64,000 nucleotides of DNA from Pyxidicoccus trucidator (GCF_010894435.1 NZ_JAAIXZ010000016.1:226998-290997); one strand, 5' to 3'; positions 7,534-16,227 are shown, counted from the first letter of the stretch. Made by a program: numbers and translations. The notes: generated from the sequence alone by a model not told the origin.

Positions 7534-8820
7534 TCAGTCGAACTCGGTGCTCGTGCTCCGCACCGCGCGCCAAGGCTTCGCGCGCTTCTCCATCTCGGCG
7601 AAAGGCACCCGCGCGAAGTCGCGGCCGCGTCCCACCTCGATGCCAATCCACAGCACCTCGGGCTCCTGGACGTACACCGCCACGTCCGCCCACTCCGTCC
7701 GGCGCGTGAGCAGAGGCTCGACGCTGTAGGCGCGCGGGTTCCGGGCCAGATTGACATCGAACAGCAGCACGAAGTCGCCCCAGTGCATCCACAGCGCGCC
7801 GTTCTTCCGCAGCCCCAGCGCATGGAGATTGCTGTCGATGGTGTCTGGGTCGTTGGACGCCGGCAGCCGGACCGTCTCCTGCTTCCCGTCCGGCGTGTGG
7901 CGGTGGATGACCAGCGCCTCTTCCTGATGGTTGAGCAACTGGAGCACGTCGCCGGAGTTCGTCGAGAAGAGGCGCTCGTCGTACGAGGCGAACTTCGGGA
8001 ACGGGCGGATGTCCGCCTTCGGCTGTCCCGGCCGCCACCGCAGCACGGCGCGCTCGTTACGCTCGAGGCTCAGCTCGAGGAACACCTGCTCGTCGGTGTT
8101 CCCCCAGATCATCCGAGCGTTGCTCACCAGCGTGGCCCTACCGTCGAGCAGGACGGTGTGCTTCACGCCGTGCGCGGTCAGCTCGTAGGCAACGACCGCG
8201 CGGACGGGATTGCAGGTGCGGTGCTCACACGGTTGATCGGGCCTCTCCGGTATCAGGTACAGGGCGACGTCCCGGCTCCTGTCCAGCTGCCGCCCCTCTT
8301 CGACGCGGTACAGGAGCTCGGGCGCGCCACCGTCGAGCGGAACCCGGTAGGCGATGCTCACCTCGCCGCGCGGCTTCTTGTGCCCTTCCATGTGGACCAG
8401 CACGTCTCGTCCATTCTCGAGGAAAGCCAGGGACCCGACCTGGAAATCCCAGAGTTCGTCCGTGGGCGGTTTCGGCTTGGGGAGGGTGACGTGCCGTCGC
8501 GGCGTGCCGGTGAAGTAGTGCAGCGAAGCGTCCTTCTCCCACGCGGCGAGCACGTCGCCGGCCTTGTTCGAGGCGACACGGTACAGGCTGTCCTTCGGAA
8601 TCCGGTGGAGCGAGGTGAACTGCCGCCCGCCCGGCGCAAGCATCCGGAGGTTCGAGCCGCCCACGGTGAGGAATCCGCCGTTGGGCATTGGCAGCATCGT
8701 GGTGAGCCCGTGCAGCCGCGACGGCGTGTCCGGCTTCTTGCTACGAGTGTCGATGCCTTCCGCGAAGGCGGCTGGCGCAACGAGCGCGAGGGCGATGAGC
8801 GCACTCCAGATTCGCGACAC
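7534..8820 (-). CDS. Exported protein of unknown function
   Basis: 428-aa protein with a clear signal peptide (SRIWSALIALALVAPAAFAEG). I selected GTG at 8820: a strong AGGAGG lies 7 nt upstream and the signal peptide then starts at once. An ATG at 8874 would add 18 Arg/Pro-rich residues before it. The mature part shows repeated short beta-strand blocks (GGFLTVGGSNLRML, GDVLAAWEKDASLHYF, GDVLQLLNHQEEALVIHRH, GALWMHWGDFVLLFDV), suggesting a WD40- or TolB-like propeller, but I recognise no named domain. Two cysteines (CEHRTC) could form a disulfide. It ends 7 bp from the convergent PI-PLC gene. Confidence 0.75.
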   Translation of the reverse strand: MSRIWSALIALALVAPAAFAEGIDTRSKKPDTPSRLHGLTTMLPMPNGGFLTVGGSNLRMLAPGGRQFTSLHRIPKDSLYRVASNKAGDVLAAWEKDASLHYFTGTPRRHVTLPKPKPPTDELWDFQVGSLAFLENGRDVLVHMEGHKKPRGEVSIAYRVPLDGGAPELLYRVEEGRQLDRSRDVALYLIPERPDQPCEHRTCNPVRAVVAYELTAHGVKHTVLLDGRATLVSNARMIWGNTDEQVFLELSLERNERAVLRWRPGQPKADIRPFPKFASYDERLFSTNSGDVLQLLNHQEEALVIHRHTPDGKQETVRLPASNDPDTIDSNLHALGLRKNGALWMHWGDFVLLFDVNLARNPRAYSVEPLLTRRTEWADVAVYVQEPEVLWIGIEVGRGRDFARVPFAEMEKRAKPWRAVRSTSTEFD

Positions 8821-8958
8821 AGCGACACCTCCTGACGATGGGCGAATCGACGGCCGCGCTCGCCTTCTATTCACCCCCGGTAGGACGGCACACCCTCGAA
8901 TGCGCCTGCCCAGCTCCCAGAACCCGGTACGTGCACTGCCCTCTCCTTAACGTGATTT

Positions 8959-9960
8959 TCAGCGGGAGATTGCCTCGCGCTGCGTCGGCCGCGGCGCCGC
9001 GGCGGGCTGGGGCGTCTGGACGGAGGGGCTCGGCGCGGGAGCCTTGAGAACGAGCAGGGGCACACGGCCCTCGGGATACAGGGCCGTGAGCCGATCTCCC
9101 CGGAGCTCCAGCGCCGCCAGATGGTGGCCGTAGCCCGTGCTCAACCCCGTGTCGATGAACACCACCCTCCCTCCGAAGCGCATGCGGACGCGCCCGTCCT
9201 GCGTCGTCGTGTGCCCCATCACCATCCGCTTCGCACCCAGCTGGCCCAGCACCTTCGTGAGCCCGGCCTCCCACGTCGCCTCATCCTCCAGCGCGTAGCC
9301 GCGGAACCACAGCGGACCGTTCCGGGCCGAGGCGCCCCCGGGAGGCTGGCCCGGTGTCAGGTCCTGCAGCACCCAACGGTTGATTCCTTCCAGCGTCGTC
9401 TCCGGCAGGTCCGGTGAAATGCCCCCGTGCAGGAAGAGGGTGTCATTGATGCGCACGACGGCGGCGTGCGTGCGCAGCCAGCGGCCATAGCGCCCGTCGG
9501 GCGCATAGGCAGCCTGGTGCCCCTGCGTTCCCCGGGGCGCGCCCGGCGCATCCGGCACGGGACTCTGGTCCGCGAACGAGGCCAGCTCGCCCGGGGTGAC
9601 GTATCGCAGGTCCCCCTTCATGTTCATCACCTCGTGGTTGCCCAGCAGGGCGTGGACCCGGCCACCTGCCTTGCGCGCCTCGACCTCCAGGCGCATGAGC
9701 AGCTCGTAGGCCTCGCGCGTCTGGTCGCCCCGGTCCGGGATGTCTCCCGTCTGCACCAGATGCGCCTTGCCACCCGTCCAGTGGCCCTGCGCATCCACGA
9801 GCCCGGCCAGCTTCAACACCTCACGCAATGCCCCCACGTCACCGTGGACATCTCCCACGGCGACGATGCGCTCCACTCCCTGGAAGGCGTACGGCTCCGC
9901 GCGGGGCGCGGCAGCCATGAGCAGGGGACACAGCAGGAGGCAGAGCAAGGCAGGACGCAC
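8959..9960 (-). CDS. Exported calcineurin-like metallophosphatase
   Basis: 333-aa enzyme with a signal peptide (residues 1-21). The full metallophosphoesterase motif set is present: GDVHGD (36-41), GDIPDRG, GNHE, a later HGG (FLHGGIS) and GHT (MVMGHTTTQDG). The arrangement resembles Shewanella-like (SLP) and other PPP-type phosphatases, with a binuclear metal centre for phosphate monoester hydrolysis. The natural substrate cannot be told from sequence. The last 30 residues are Pro/Ala/Ser rich and probably disordered. It stands alone, 138 bp from the preceding gene on the same strand. Confidence 0.85.
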   Translation of the reverse strand: MRPALLCLLLCPLLMAAAPRAEPYAFQGVERIVAVGDVHGDVGALREVLKLAGLVDAQGHWTGGKAHLVQTGDIPDRGDQTREAYELLMRLEVEARKAGGRVHALLGNHEVMNMKGDLRYVTPGELASFADQSPVPDAPGAPRGTQGHQAAYAPDGRYGRWLRTHAAVVRINDTLFLHGGISPDLPETTLEGINRWVLQDLTPGQPPGGASARNGPLWFRGYALEDEATWEAGLTKVLGQLGAKRMVMGHTTTQDGRVRMRFGGRVVFIDTGLSTGYGHHLAALELRGDRLTALYPEGRVPLLVLKAPAPSPSVQTPQPAAAPRPTQREAISR

Positions 9961-10180
9961 GGGAGGTTCCTCGGCACGGCTTTGACGCTGACGCCGCGGA
10001 GCCTAATTCACGTCCCCTTCCGTTCCCACCTCGACACCCGTCGGGCCTTTCCCCGCCAACCCTGGGCCCCTGGGCCGCCCGGCGCAGGGCGGCTCAGCTG
10101 TACGTCGTGAACCACTTCTCGTTGTTCACCGCATGTCCACAGGCTGCGACGCCCGGGAATACGGTGCCCGCGAGGAGCGA

Positions 10181-10209
10181 GCCCCCGAGTCATGAACAGA
10201 CCCGGGGGC
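10181..10209 (-). terminator. Hairpin downstream of M57 protease gene
   Basis: GCCCCCG / CGGGGGC, a 7-bp stem, with a further GTC/GAC pairing inside. It begins about 15 bp after the stop codon of the protease gene. No T-run follows on the minus strand, so termination is plausible but not certain. Confidence 0.4.
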
Positions 10210-10223
10210 TGTCGCGCCAGCTC

Positions 10224-10997
10224 TCAGTACAGGTAGTCCAGCGAGGTGATGTCGGAGCTGCTCCACTCGCCAGTCTCGGTCGACCGGAAGCAGGAGTTCA
10301 TGATGGACCCGCCCAGCGTGCCCGTGCTCGGCGTGCCGGGGATGAGGATGGCGCCAATGCCGGCGTCACCCTCGTTGCTGGCGGAGCCGCCGCAGCTGAT
10401 GGACCGGTTGTAATAGTCCGAGTGGCGGAAGCCGATGCAGTGACCCAGCTCGTGGGTGATGACGTGCTCGTTCACGTCAACGCTGTACTTGTTCAGCCCG
10501 GTGCCGATGTTGATGGTCCCATAGGGCAGGCCACCCGAGGGGAAGCCCGCGGAGCCGCCGGTGCCGCCCGCGGTCTTCGCGGCGATGTTCGCGGTGCAGC
10601 CGGTGGCCGGACCGCGCACGAACCGGATGGCGAGGTTCCGCTGGTTGTAGTTCTCGATGGCCAGGTCGAGACCCGCGCTGAGGTTGGCGTACCTGTTGAA
10701 CTGGGCGGTGGGATTGATGCAGATCGTCGTCACGACGCTGGTGTTGATGAGATTGTTCGTCCGGTACTGCTCCTCGGTCCCCTCGCCGGCCTGGAGCATC
10801 TCCCGGGACGCCTCGAGGGTCACGTGAGCGTCGCGCCCCGCGTACACGGCACCATCGACGACCTTGATGTCGTCGGCCTGATACCCGGCCTCGACCAGGT
10901 TGGCGATGATCTCCTGGTTCTCCATCTCCGGGTCGGTACCGCAGCCAACCAGCAACGCACCACAGCTCACCGCGAGGACTGCCGCCTTCTTGAGCAT
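10224..10997 (-). CDS. M57-type (HEIGH) zinc metalloprotease lipoprotein
   Basis: 257-aa exported protease. The N-terminus is a lipoprotein signal (MLKKAAVLAVSCGALLVGC, lipid cysteine Cys19). The zinc site is HELGHCIGFRH: His182 and His186 as ligands, Glu183 as catalyst, His192 as third ligand. This pattern and overall length fit the myxobacterial dual-action HEIGH metallopeptidases (family M57). Six cysteines after the lipobox (C93, C134, C187 and three near the C-terminus) could form disulfides. Likely acts at the cell surface. The 480-bp upstream region holds direct repeats and hairpins described separately, so the gene may be regulated. Confidence 0.87.
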   Translation of the reverse strand: MLKKAAVLAVSCGALLVGCGTDPEMENQEIIANLVEAGYQADDIKVVDGAVYAGRDAHVTLEASREMLQAGEGTEEQYRTNNLINTSVVTTICINPTAQFNRYANLSAGLDLAIENYNQRNLAIRFVRGPATGCTANIAAKTAGGTGGSAGFPSGGLPYGTINIGTGLNKYSVDVNEHVITHELGHCIGFRHSDYYNRSISCGGSASNEGDAGIGAILIPGTPSTGTLGGSIMNSCFRSTETGEWSSSDITSLDYLY

Positions 10998-11128
10998 TTG
11001 GTTCTTCCTCTGATTCGGGGGACACGCCGCCTGAACTTCCCGTCAGCCGCGGACAGCGTGCCCTGGCACTGAGCAATTGCAGGGCCAATCGGGAACCCAC
11101 GGGAAGTCGCTCGCATCCGGAAGATGCT

Positions 11129-11146
11129 TGGAGTGCCAACACTCCA
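11129..11146. repeat. Perfect inverted repeat upstream of M57 gene
   Basis: TGGAGTG CCAA CACTCCA: 7-bp perfect arms and a 4-bp centre, 132 bp upstream of the protease start. It could be an operator for a dimeric regulator or a leader RNA hairpin. Confidence 0.5.
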
Positions 11147-11262
11147 GACTCCGAGGTGGTGACGTAAAGGAATGTGACACCCGGAGGCATAAGGGGTTGC
11201 CCTGACGGGGTTTTTGCCTCGGGGCGCGGGTATCCCAATGCCGGACAGTGGCGTCTTTGAAT

Positions 11263-11293
11263 AAATCACATGTTTTGGGGCCGAAATCACATG
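11263..11293. promoter_or_regulatory. Direct repeats spaced two helical turns
   Basis: AAATCACATG occurs at 11263-11272 and again, unchanged, at 11284-11293. Start-to-start spacing is 21 bp, two DNA turns, so a regulator dimer or tandem monomers would sit on one face of the helix. A partial third copy (CACATG) occurs at 11314-11319. On the minus strand it reads CATGTGATTT, 266-287 bp upstream of the protease gene. Confidence 0.45.
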
Positions 11294-11367
11294 CAAAATA
11301 CGCATAGTGCGGCCACATGAATCGACGGTGCGTGCTGGACTGCCGCGCTTCTCGATGTCCTCGGGCC

Positions 11368-11387
11368 GGTCGGGCAGCGGCCCGACC
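11368..11387 (+). other. Tetraloop hairpin upstream of GlsB-like gene
   Basis: GGTCGGGC AGCG GCCCGACC: 8 perfect base pairs closed by a 4-nt loop, 94 bp before the start of the GlsB-like gene. It may be a 5' leader structure or the end of a leftward or rightward transcript. No T-run on either side. Confidence 0.35.
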
Positions 11388-11480
11388 CCTGGCCCCCTCG
11401 CCGACGAATCAAGAGAGAAGACATGCGCAGGCAGCGCGCCGTGCCCATGTTCCCTTCAATGAACCTCCTGGAGGGATGAC

Positions 11481-11750
11481 ATGTCTTTGGAGACGATTCT
11501 GGTGTGGGCGGTCATTGGCCTCATCGCCGGCTGGCTCGCCTCGGCCGTGGTGGGCGGGGGCTACGGCGTCATCGGTGACATCGTGGTGGGCGTGGTGGGG
11601 GCCTTCATCGGAGGCTTCATCTTCCGGGCGCTCGGCGCGGGGGCTCCATTTGGAGGGCTCGCCGGAACCATCTTCGTGGCCTTCATCGGAGCCGTGGTGT
11701 TGCTGCTGCTCCTCAGACTCATCCGCTCCTCCACGGTCCGAAGAGCCTGA
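11481..11750 (+). CDS. GlsB/YeaQ/YmgE-family small membrane protein
   Basis: 89-aa inner-membrane protein with three hydrophobic, glycine-rich segments (WAVIGLIAGWLASAVVGG, IGDIVVGVVGAFIGGFIF, IFVAFIGAVVLLLLLRLI). The GYGVIGDIVVGVVGAFIGG core is diagnostic of the transglycosylase-associated (GlsB/YeaQ/YmgE) family. Members are stress-induced in several bacteria but their biochemical role is unknown. GGAGG lies just before the ATG. Monocistronic, with a terminator-like hairpin 34 bp downstream. Confidence 0.9.
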   Translation: MSLETILVWAVIGLIAGWLASAVVGGGYGVIGDIVVGVVGAFIGGFIFRALGAGAPFGGLAGTIFVAFIGAVVLLLLLRLIRSSTVRRA

Positions 11751-12072
11751 CGCACGCCGTCCGCGCTCACCCCTCGAACATACGGGTCGCACTTCGTGCG
11801 GCCCTTCGCGCGTTCGGAGGAGCGAATAGGGCGCCGCGCCGACAACGCAATGGCGGCCCGAGCGCACAGCCCTCAACTGCTCGCGCCCCTTCGCTGCCCC
11901 CTGACGCAGCAGCGTTATCCAGATAGGTCTCGTTTTACCCACTTCCTCCCGCGCCACCGGCATGCTTTTGCAACAGCTGCCGTGGGACACGCCGTCCCCG
12001 CGTGGGCCGTTGTGCGTCGCGCGCGCGACATCCACGGTGCTGCTCTTCCTCTTCCGTGAATGGAGTTGCGTG
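11751..12072 (+). other. Intergenic region GlsB-like to SBBP gene
   Basis: 322 bp with no supported gene. It begins with the hairpin at 11784-11804. The rest is GC rich and presumably carries the promoter of the SBBP-repeat gene. A frame open from 11962 leads into that gene, but this stretch does not look coding and has no signal peptide. Confidence 0.55.
11784..11804 (+). terminator. Terminator-like hairpin after GlsB-like gene
   Basis: GGGTCGCAC TTC GTGCGGCCC: a 9-bp stem (one T-G wobble) with a 3-nt loop, 34 bp after the stop codon. Only TTCG follows, not a full T-tract. Confidence 0.45.
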
Positions 12073-13344
12073 ATGAAGAAGTCCCTGTGGAGCATGTTCG
12101 GTCTGGCGGGCATCGTGGCGGCCCTGGGCGCACCGCTTCCCGCCTCGGCGCAGGTCCCCACCCCCGCCTGGGTGCGGCAGCTCGGGTCGAACCTGGACGA
12201 GCTGGCCCAGGCGGTGGCCGTCTCGGGCAGCAGCGTGTACGTGGTGGGCCACACCACGGGCCAGCTCGGGCCGGAGCCGCGAGCGGGCGGCCCGGACGTC
12301 TTCATCTCGAAGTACGACACCGCCGGCGTGCTGCAGTGGGTGCATCAGCTCGGCACCAGCGAAAGCGACCGCGCCACGGCGGTGGCCACCGACGCGGACG
12401 GCAACGTGTACGTGGTCGGCCACACCTTCGGCGGCTTCGACTACTACGTGAATGCGGGCGGCCTCGACTTCTTCGTCACGAAGTACGACGCGCAGGGCAA
12501 CCGCCTGTGGCTGCGCCAGCGCGGCACCGTCATGGATGACTTCGCCACGGGCGTGGCCGTGGGCGCGGACGACACGCTGTACATCGCTGGCTACACCGGG
12601 GGCAGCTACGCGAACGGCGGCAACCCCAACAACTACGACGTGGTGGTGGCCCTGTACGACACGGCTGGCAACCCCTACTGGCTGCAGCAGCTCGGCTCCA
12701 GCCAGAGCGACGTGGCGCAGGCAATCGCGGTGACGCCCACCCACGAGGTCTACGTGACGGGCCACACCTTCGGCAGCCTCGACGGCACCACCACCCCGGT
12801 GGGCACCGACATCTTCCTGATGCGGCTGGACATCCTCGGCACCCAGCAGTGGGTGCGGCAGGTGGGCGCGTCCGACCTCGACTACGCCACCAGCGTGGCG
12901 GTGAGCCCGGACGGCGGCGTGTACCTGGCGGGCTACACCTTCGGCACGCTGGACGGGAATCCCCAGGCCGGCACCTACGACGCGCTGCTTGCGCGCTATG
13001 ACGACCAGGGCAACCGCCAGTGGAGCCGCCTGCTGGGCGGCACCCAGCCGGACTACGCCCAGGGCGTGGCCGTGGCCGCGGATGGCACCGTGCAGGTGAC
13101 GGGCTACACCAGCGGCGTGTTCGACGGAAACCCCTCCACCGGGATGAGCGATGCGTTCCTCGCGCGCTACGACGCGCTGGGCACGAAGCTCGGCACGCGC
13201 GTGATGGGCACCTCCCTCCCCGACCAGGGCCGCGGCGTGGCCGTGGACGCCAGCGGCAACACGTACTTGACGGGCTTCACGTACGGCGGCCTCGGCGGCA
13301 ACACCAGCGCGGGCAGCTACGACGCCTTCCTCATCCGGTTCTGA
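12073..13344 (+). CDS. SBBP-repeat seven-bladed propeller protein
   Basis: Exported 423-aa protein. The signal peptide ends ASAQ near residue 25. The rest consists of seven consecutive repeats of about 57 residues, each running from (V/L)RQLG.. through D.A..VAV.. G.VYV.G.T.G to D.F...YD..G...W. They correspond to SBBP (beta-propeller) repeats, and the last ends at DAFLIRF right before the stop. Seven units would close one propeller. The start is ATG at 12073, with GGAG upstream and a Lys-Lys signal N-terminus. The role is unknown; such proteins are common, surface-exposed and lineage-expanded in myxobacteria. Confidence 0.85.
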   Translation: MKKSLWSMFGLAGIVAALGAPLPASAQVPTPAWVRQLGSNLDELAQAVAVSGSSVYVVGHTTGQLGPEPRAGGPDVFISKYDTAGVLQWVHQLGTSESDRATAVATDADGNVYVVGHTFGGFDYYVNAGGLDFFVTKYDAQGNRLWLRQRGTVMDDFATGVAVGADDTLYIAGYTGGSYANGGNPNNYDVVVALYDTAGNPYWLQQLGSSQSDVAQAIAVTPTHEVYVTGHTFGSLDGTTTPVGTDIFLMRLDILGTQQWVRQVGASDLDYATSVAVSPDGGVYLAGYTFGTLDGNPQAGTYDALLARYDDQGNRQWSRLLGGTQPDYAQGVAVAADGTVQVTGYTSGVFDGNPSTGMSDAFLARYDALGTKLGTRVMGTSLPDQGRGVAVDASGNTYLTGFTYGGLGGNTSAGSYDAFLIRF

Positions 13345-13423
13345 GGTCGCGCCAGAGCACCGGCGCCCGCGCGCCCGCGCCAGGAGGTTGCAGGAAGGCG
13401 GGATGACGTAGCCTGCCTGCAGA

Positions 13424-13456
13424 TGGCGCCACGAGCCCGAGCCGCTCGTGGCGCCA
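13424..13456. terminator. Bidirectional 13-bp hairpin terminator
   Basis: TGGCGCCACGAGC / GCTCGTGGCGCCA, a perfect 13-bp stem with a 7-nt loop, between two convergent genes (stops at 13344 and 13471). It could serve both transcripts. There is no T-run, as is usual in this GC-rich DNA. Confidence 0.6.
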
Positions 13457-13470
13457 GGAGCACCCCGGGC

Positions 13471-16083
13471 TCAGGCGTCTTGCGCGGTGTCGCCGCTCCG
13501 GCTCCGGCTCCGGCGCCTCGCGAGGCCGAGCCACGCCAGCATCAGCACCGCGCTCACACCTCCAGGGCCCGCGGCGCACCCCGACTTCTTGTCCTCGGGG
13601 TTCGGCACCTCCACCGAAGGCAACTCGCCCTCCACGGCCTCGATGGTGACCTGGAAGGAGCACGACGCCGTGTTGCCCGCGACATCCGTGGCCTGGACGT
13701 CGACCCGATGGGTGCCGACAGCCAGCGCCGCGCCCGGCCAGAGGCTGTAGGTCACCCTCGGTCCGGGCATCAGGTCATCCGAGGCGTGGACATCCGGGAA
13801 CGCCACCTCCACGGGATTGCCGTCGGGTGACTCGACCCGGAAGTCCGCCGGGCACCCCACCACGGGCGGGGTGACGTCCTCGGGAGGCGGCGGCAGCGGC
13901 ATCCACCAGGGCTCCGTTCCGGCCTCGGCGTCATGGGCCGCCAGCAGCACGCCCGTCGGAGTGGTCAGGAGCACTTCCGGGGTGCTGCCACGCGGCCCGG
14001 GATGGAAGTCCTGCACGCGGTACGTCCCTGCTCCGGGATTCCCATTCGTCGCCCACAGCTCCAGCCCTCCCGCCGCGTCCGCGCCGGCGAACAGGTACTG
14101 GCCATGCGCATCGAGCACGGCGGGCCGGGGATAGCGCTGGTACCCGGGAGGCTCGCCTCCGAAGAAGAGGTGCGGCGCCACGCTCCCGAGGGGAACGGTC
14201 CCCTCGGGGGTGCCATCCGTGCGCCACAGCCGGGCGCCCTCCGTCCCGGCCGACGCGGGGAAGAAGGCCAGCCCGCCTGTCTGGAAGAACCCCGTGTTCG
14301 AGAAGGAGGACCGAGTGACCTGCGGCGCGAACCAGGCCTCCGGCTGGCTCTCCCCGAGCCGCGTCGTGCTCGCGCTGGTGCCCCGGGTGCGCCACAGCGC
14401 CCAGTGGTCGCCCTCCAGGACCGAGAAGAGCAGGCTGCCGTTGACGGCGACGAGGCTGTCGACCTGCTCGACGCTCCCCATGCGGCGAGCCTTCGCGCCC
14501 GGAAGGGCCTTGAACAGCATGGCCTGGGTCTTGTTGCCTTCCACCAGGAAGTACGCCGCCTCGCCAATCGCGATGACCGGCCGGGCCATCGGCGTGAGCG
14601 AGGAGTTCGCGCCCGTCGGGTCCGCCTCCAGTTCGATGCGCACGGTGCCCGCCGGTGTGCCGTCGGTGCTCCAGAGCTCCCGCCCCTTGAGGTAGTACGC
14701 CCGGCCTCCGGCGACCGTGAGCCCTCGGGGGAAGAGCGCATCCTGCCCGGGCACCACGTCGGCAATCATCCCGGTGCCCCCGGGCGTGCCATCGGAGGCC
14801 CAGAGCTCCACGCCCGTCCCCAGCGCGGAGCCCGGGAACAACAGCCGGTCCCCGAGCACCGCGAACTGGACGGGCAGCGGCATCATGTTCTCGTGCTCCG
14901 TCGCGAACGAGGCCAGCCTCACGGTTCCCGCCGGGGTTCCATCGGTGCGCCATAGCGCGCTATGGGCCTGGAACAGGAGGGCCTGCCCCAACCTCAGGAC
15001 CACGCCATGGCTTCCGCCGCTGATGTTGCCGGGGGCGCTGTCCAGCAGCAGGTGGGTCCCCTCGGGTGTCCCGTCCGTCACCCAGGGCTCCTGTCCGTGC
15101 TCCGAGTCATTGTTGTAGAAGACGAAGCGCGTGCCGAGCCCCGCCCCCTGGGGAGGCCATGAGTCCACCGGGGCCGGGCAAACGTCCTCCCGCACCACGC
15201 GCGTGCTCTCGACAGTGCCCTCCGTCCGCCACAGCGCGCATGCCGACGTCGGAGTCCTGGCGGTGAAGAGCACTCCGCCGTTGAAAGAGCCCACACCGTT
15301 GGGCCAGGAGCCGAGGGGACCCTGGACCCGGGTGAGAGGCCGCGTCCCCTCGGGGGTGCCGTCCGTCCGCCAGAGCTGATGTCCCGTGTCGGGCTGATAG
15401 CCGGGCAGCAGGATTTGGTCGCCGAGCGGCACCAGCTCGAAGCTCAGCCAATCCCCCAGGAACGGGGCGCGCTCCTCGTCCCACACTTCACCCAGAGCCA
15501 CCGTCCCGGCCGACGTGCCGTCCGTGCGCCACAGCCACGCGCCCTCCCGGACCGGCTTGAGCTGGAGGAGCCCGCCCACGAACGGAACCTCCGCGGACGT
15601 GGGGTTGGGCTCGGCCTCGCTGAACGCCTTGCGGACCCGGTGCGTGCCCGCGGGCGTCCCGTCCGTCTCCCAGAGCCAGGAGGTGTCCTCGGCCCACGCG
15701 GTGAAGGTGAGCCGGTCTCCCTCCACCTTCAGGTTCCTCGGGTCGGCGGAGGGCAGCCCGGGGTGCAGGTCCATCAACGGGTGCGTGCCCTCGGCGGTGC
15801 CGTCGGTGACCCACAGCTCCGTCCCCGAGCCGTCGTGGGCCGTGCCCCGGAAGAACACCTTGTCGCCCAGGCGGGTGAGCGACTTCACGCCGAGCCCCGC
15901 GCTCACCGAGGGGTTGGCATCCACGAGGCGGAAGGCCACGTCCCGCGCCACCAGCGCGGAGGTCTCCTGCTCGGGAAGAGGAGTGGAGGCTTCAGTTGCG
16001 GCGCCGCACGCCAGCACCCATGTGGCCGCCAGCAGGAGCCGCCCCCAGCGGCACCCGCGCTTCGTCACTTCGAGAGAGTTCAT
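13471..16083 (-). CDS. ELWxxDGT-repeat lipoprotein with HYR domain and MYXO-CTERM-like tail
   Basis: 870-aa exported protein. It starts at ATG 16083 with a lipoprotein-type signal (RWGRLLLAATWVLAC). About twelve ELWxxDGT-type repeats (for example GTELWVTDGTAEGTHPL, HQLWRTDGTPEGTRPL, RELWSTDGTPAGTVRI) fill residues 60-720 and probably form a large propeller. A HYR/Ig-like domain follows (VTPPVVGCPADFRVESPDG... VDVQATDVAGNTASCSFQVTIEA). The end is a sorting tail: SGCAAGPGG, a hydrophobic helix, then RRRSRSRS, the arrangement of MYXO-CTERM signals. An upstream ATG at 16134 would place 17 residues before the signal. Function is unknown; probably displayed on the cell surface. Confidence 0.83.
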   Translation of the reverse strand: MNSLEVTKRGCRWGRLLLAATWVLACGAATEASTPLPEQETSALVARDVAFRLVDANPSVSAGLGVKSLTRLGDKVFFRGTAHDGSGTELWVTDGTAEGTHPLMDLHPGLPSADPRNLKVEGDRLTFTAWAEDTSWLWETDGTPAGTHRVRKAFSEAEPNPTSAEVPFVGGLLQLKPVREGAWLWRTDGTSAGTVALGEVWDEERAPFLGDWLSFELVPLGDQILLPGYQPDTGHQLWRTDGTPEGTRPLTRVQGPLGSWPNGVGSFNGGVLFTARTPTSACALWRTEGTVESTRVVREDVCPAPVDSWPPQGAGLGTRFVFYNNDSEHGQEPWVTDGTPEGTHLLLDSAPGNISGGSHGVVLRLGQALLFQAHSALWRTDGTPAGTVRLASFATEHENMMPLPVQFAVLGDRLLFPGSALGTGVELWASDGTPGGTGMIADVVPGQDALFPRGLTVAGGRAYYLKGRELWSTDGTPAGTVRIELEADPTGANSSLTPMARPVIAIGEAAYFLVEGNKTQAMLFKALPGAKARRMGSVEQVDSLVAVNGSLLFSVLEGDHWALWRTRGTSASTTRLGESQPEAWFAPQVTRSSFSNTGFFQTGGLAFFPASAGTEGARLWRTDGTPEGTVPLGSVAPHLFFGGEPPGYQRYPRPAVLDAHGQYLFAGADAAGGLELWATNGNPGAGTYRVQDFHPGPRGSTPEVLLTTPTGVLLAAHDAEAGTEPWWMPLPPPPEDVTPPVVGCPADFRVESPDGNPVEVAFPDVHASDDLMPGPRVTYSLWPGAALAVGTHRVDVQATDVAGNTASCSFQVTIEAVEGELPSVEVPNPEDKKSGCAAGPGGVSAVLMLAWLGLARRRSRSRSGDTAQDA

Positions 16084-16187
16084 CTGCTTCGTTATCCGGA
16101 GTTGGCGGAGCCCCCGGCCATGGGTGCAGGGCACCCGGTTGGCTCACGCCGCCATCACCATGCCATCAACGCGCGCCCGAAAGAAAA

Positions 16188-16215
16188 CCCCGTGGCACCT
16201 TGCGGCGCCACGGGG
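16188..16215 (-). terminator. Rho-independent terminator of ssrA
   Basis: CCCCGTGGC / GCCACGGGG, a perfect 9-bp stem. On the minus strand it is followed by TTTTCTTTC. It begins 13 bp after the tmRNA 3' end. Confidence 0.8.
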
Positions 16216-16227
16216 CTCTTTGCTGCT

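Larger units (their letters stand above)
10998..11480. other. Long divergent intergenic region
   Basis: 483 bp without a credible gene, between the M57 protease gene (leftward) and the GlsB-like gene (rightward). It contains a 7-bp stem palindrome (11129-11146), an AT-richer stretch (11255-11310) with a 10-bp direct repeat spaced 21 bp, and an 8-bp stem tetraloop hairpin (11368-11387). No good sigma-70 or sigma-54 promoter match was found by eye. It probably holds both promoters. Confidence 0.6.

Noticed and set aside
11120..11140. Possible sigma-54 promoter (TGGCAC...GC) upstream of the M57 gene
   Set aside because: GG-to-GC spacing is two bases short of the required -24/-12 distance.
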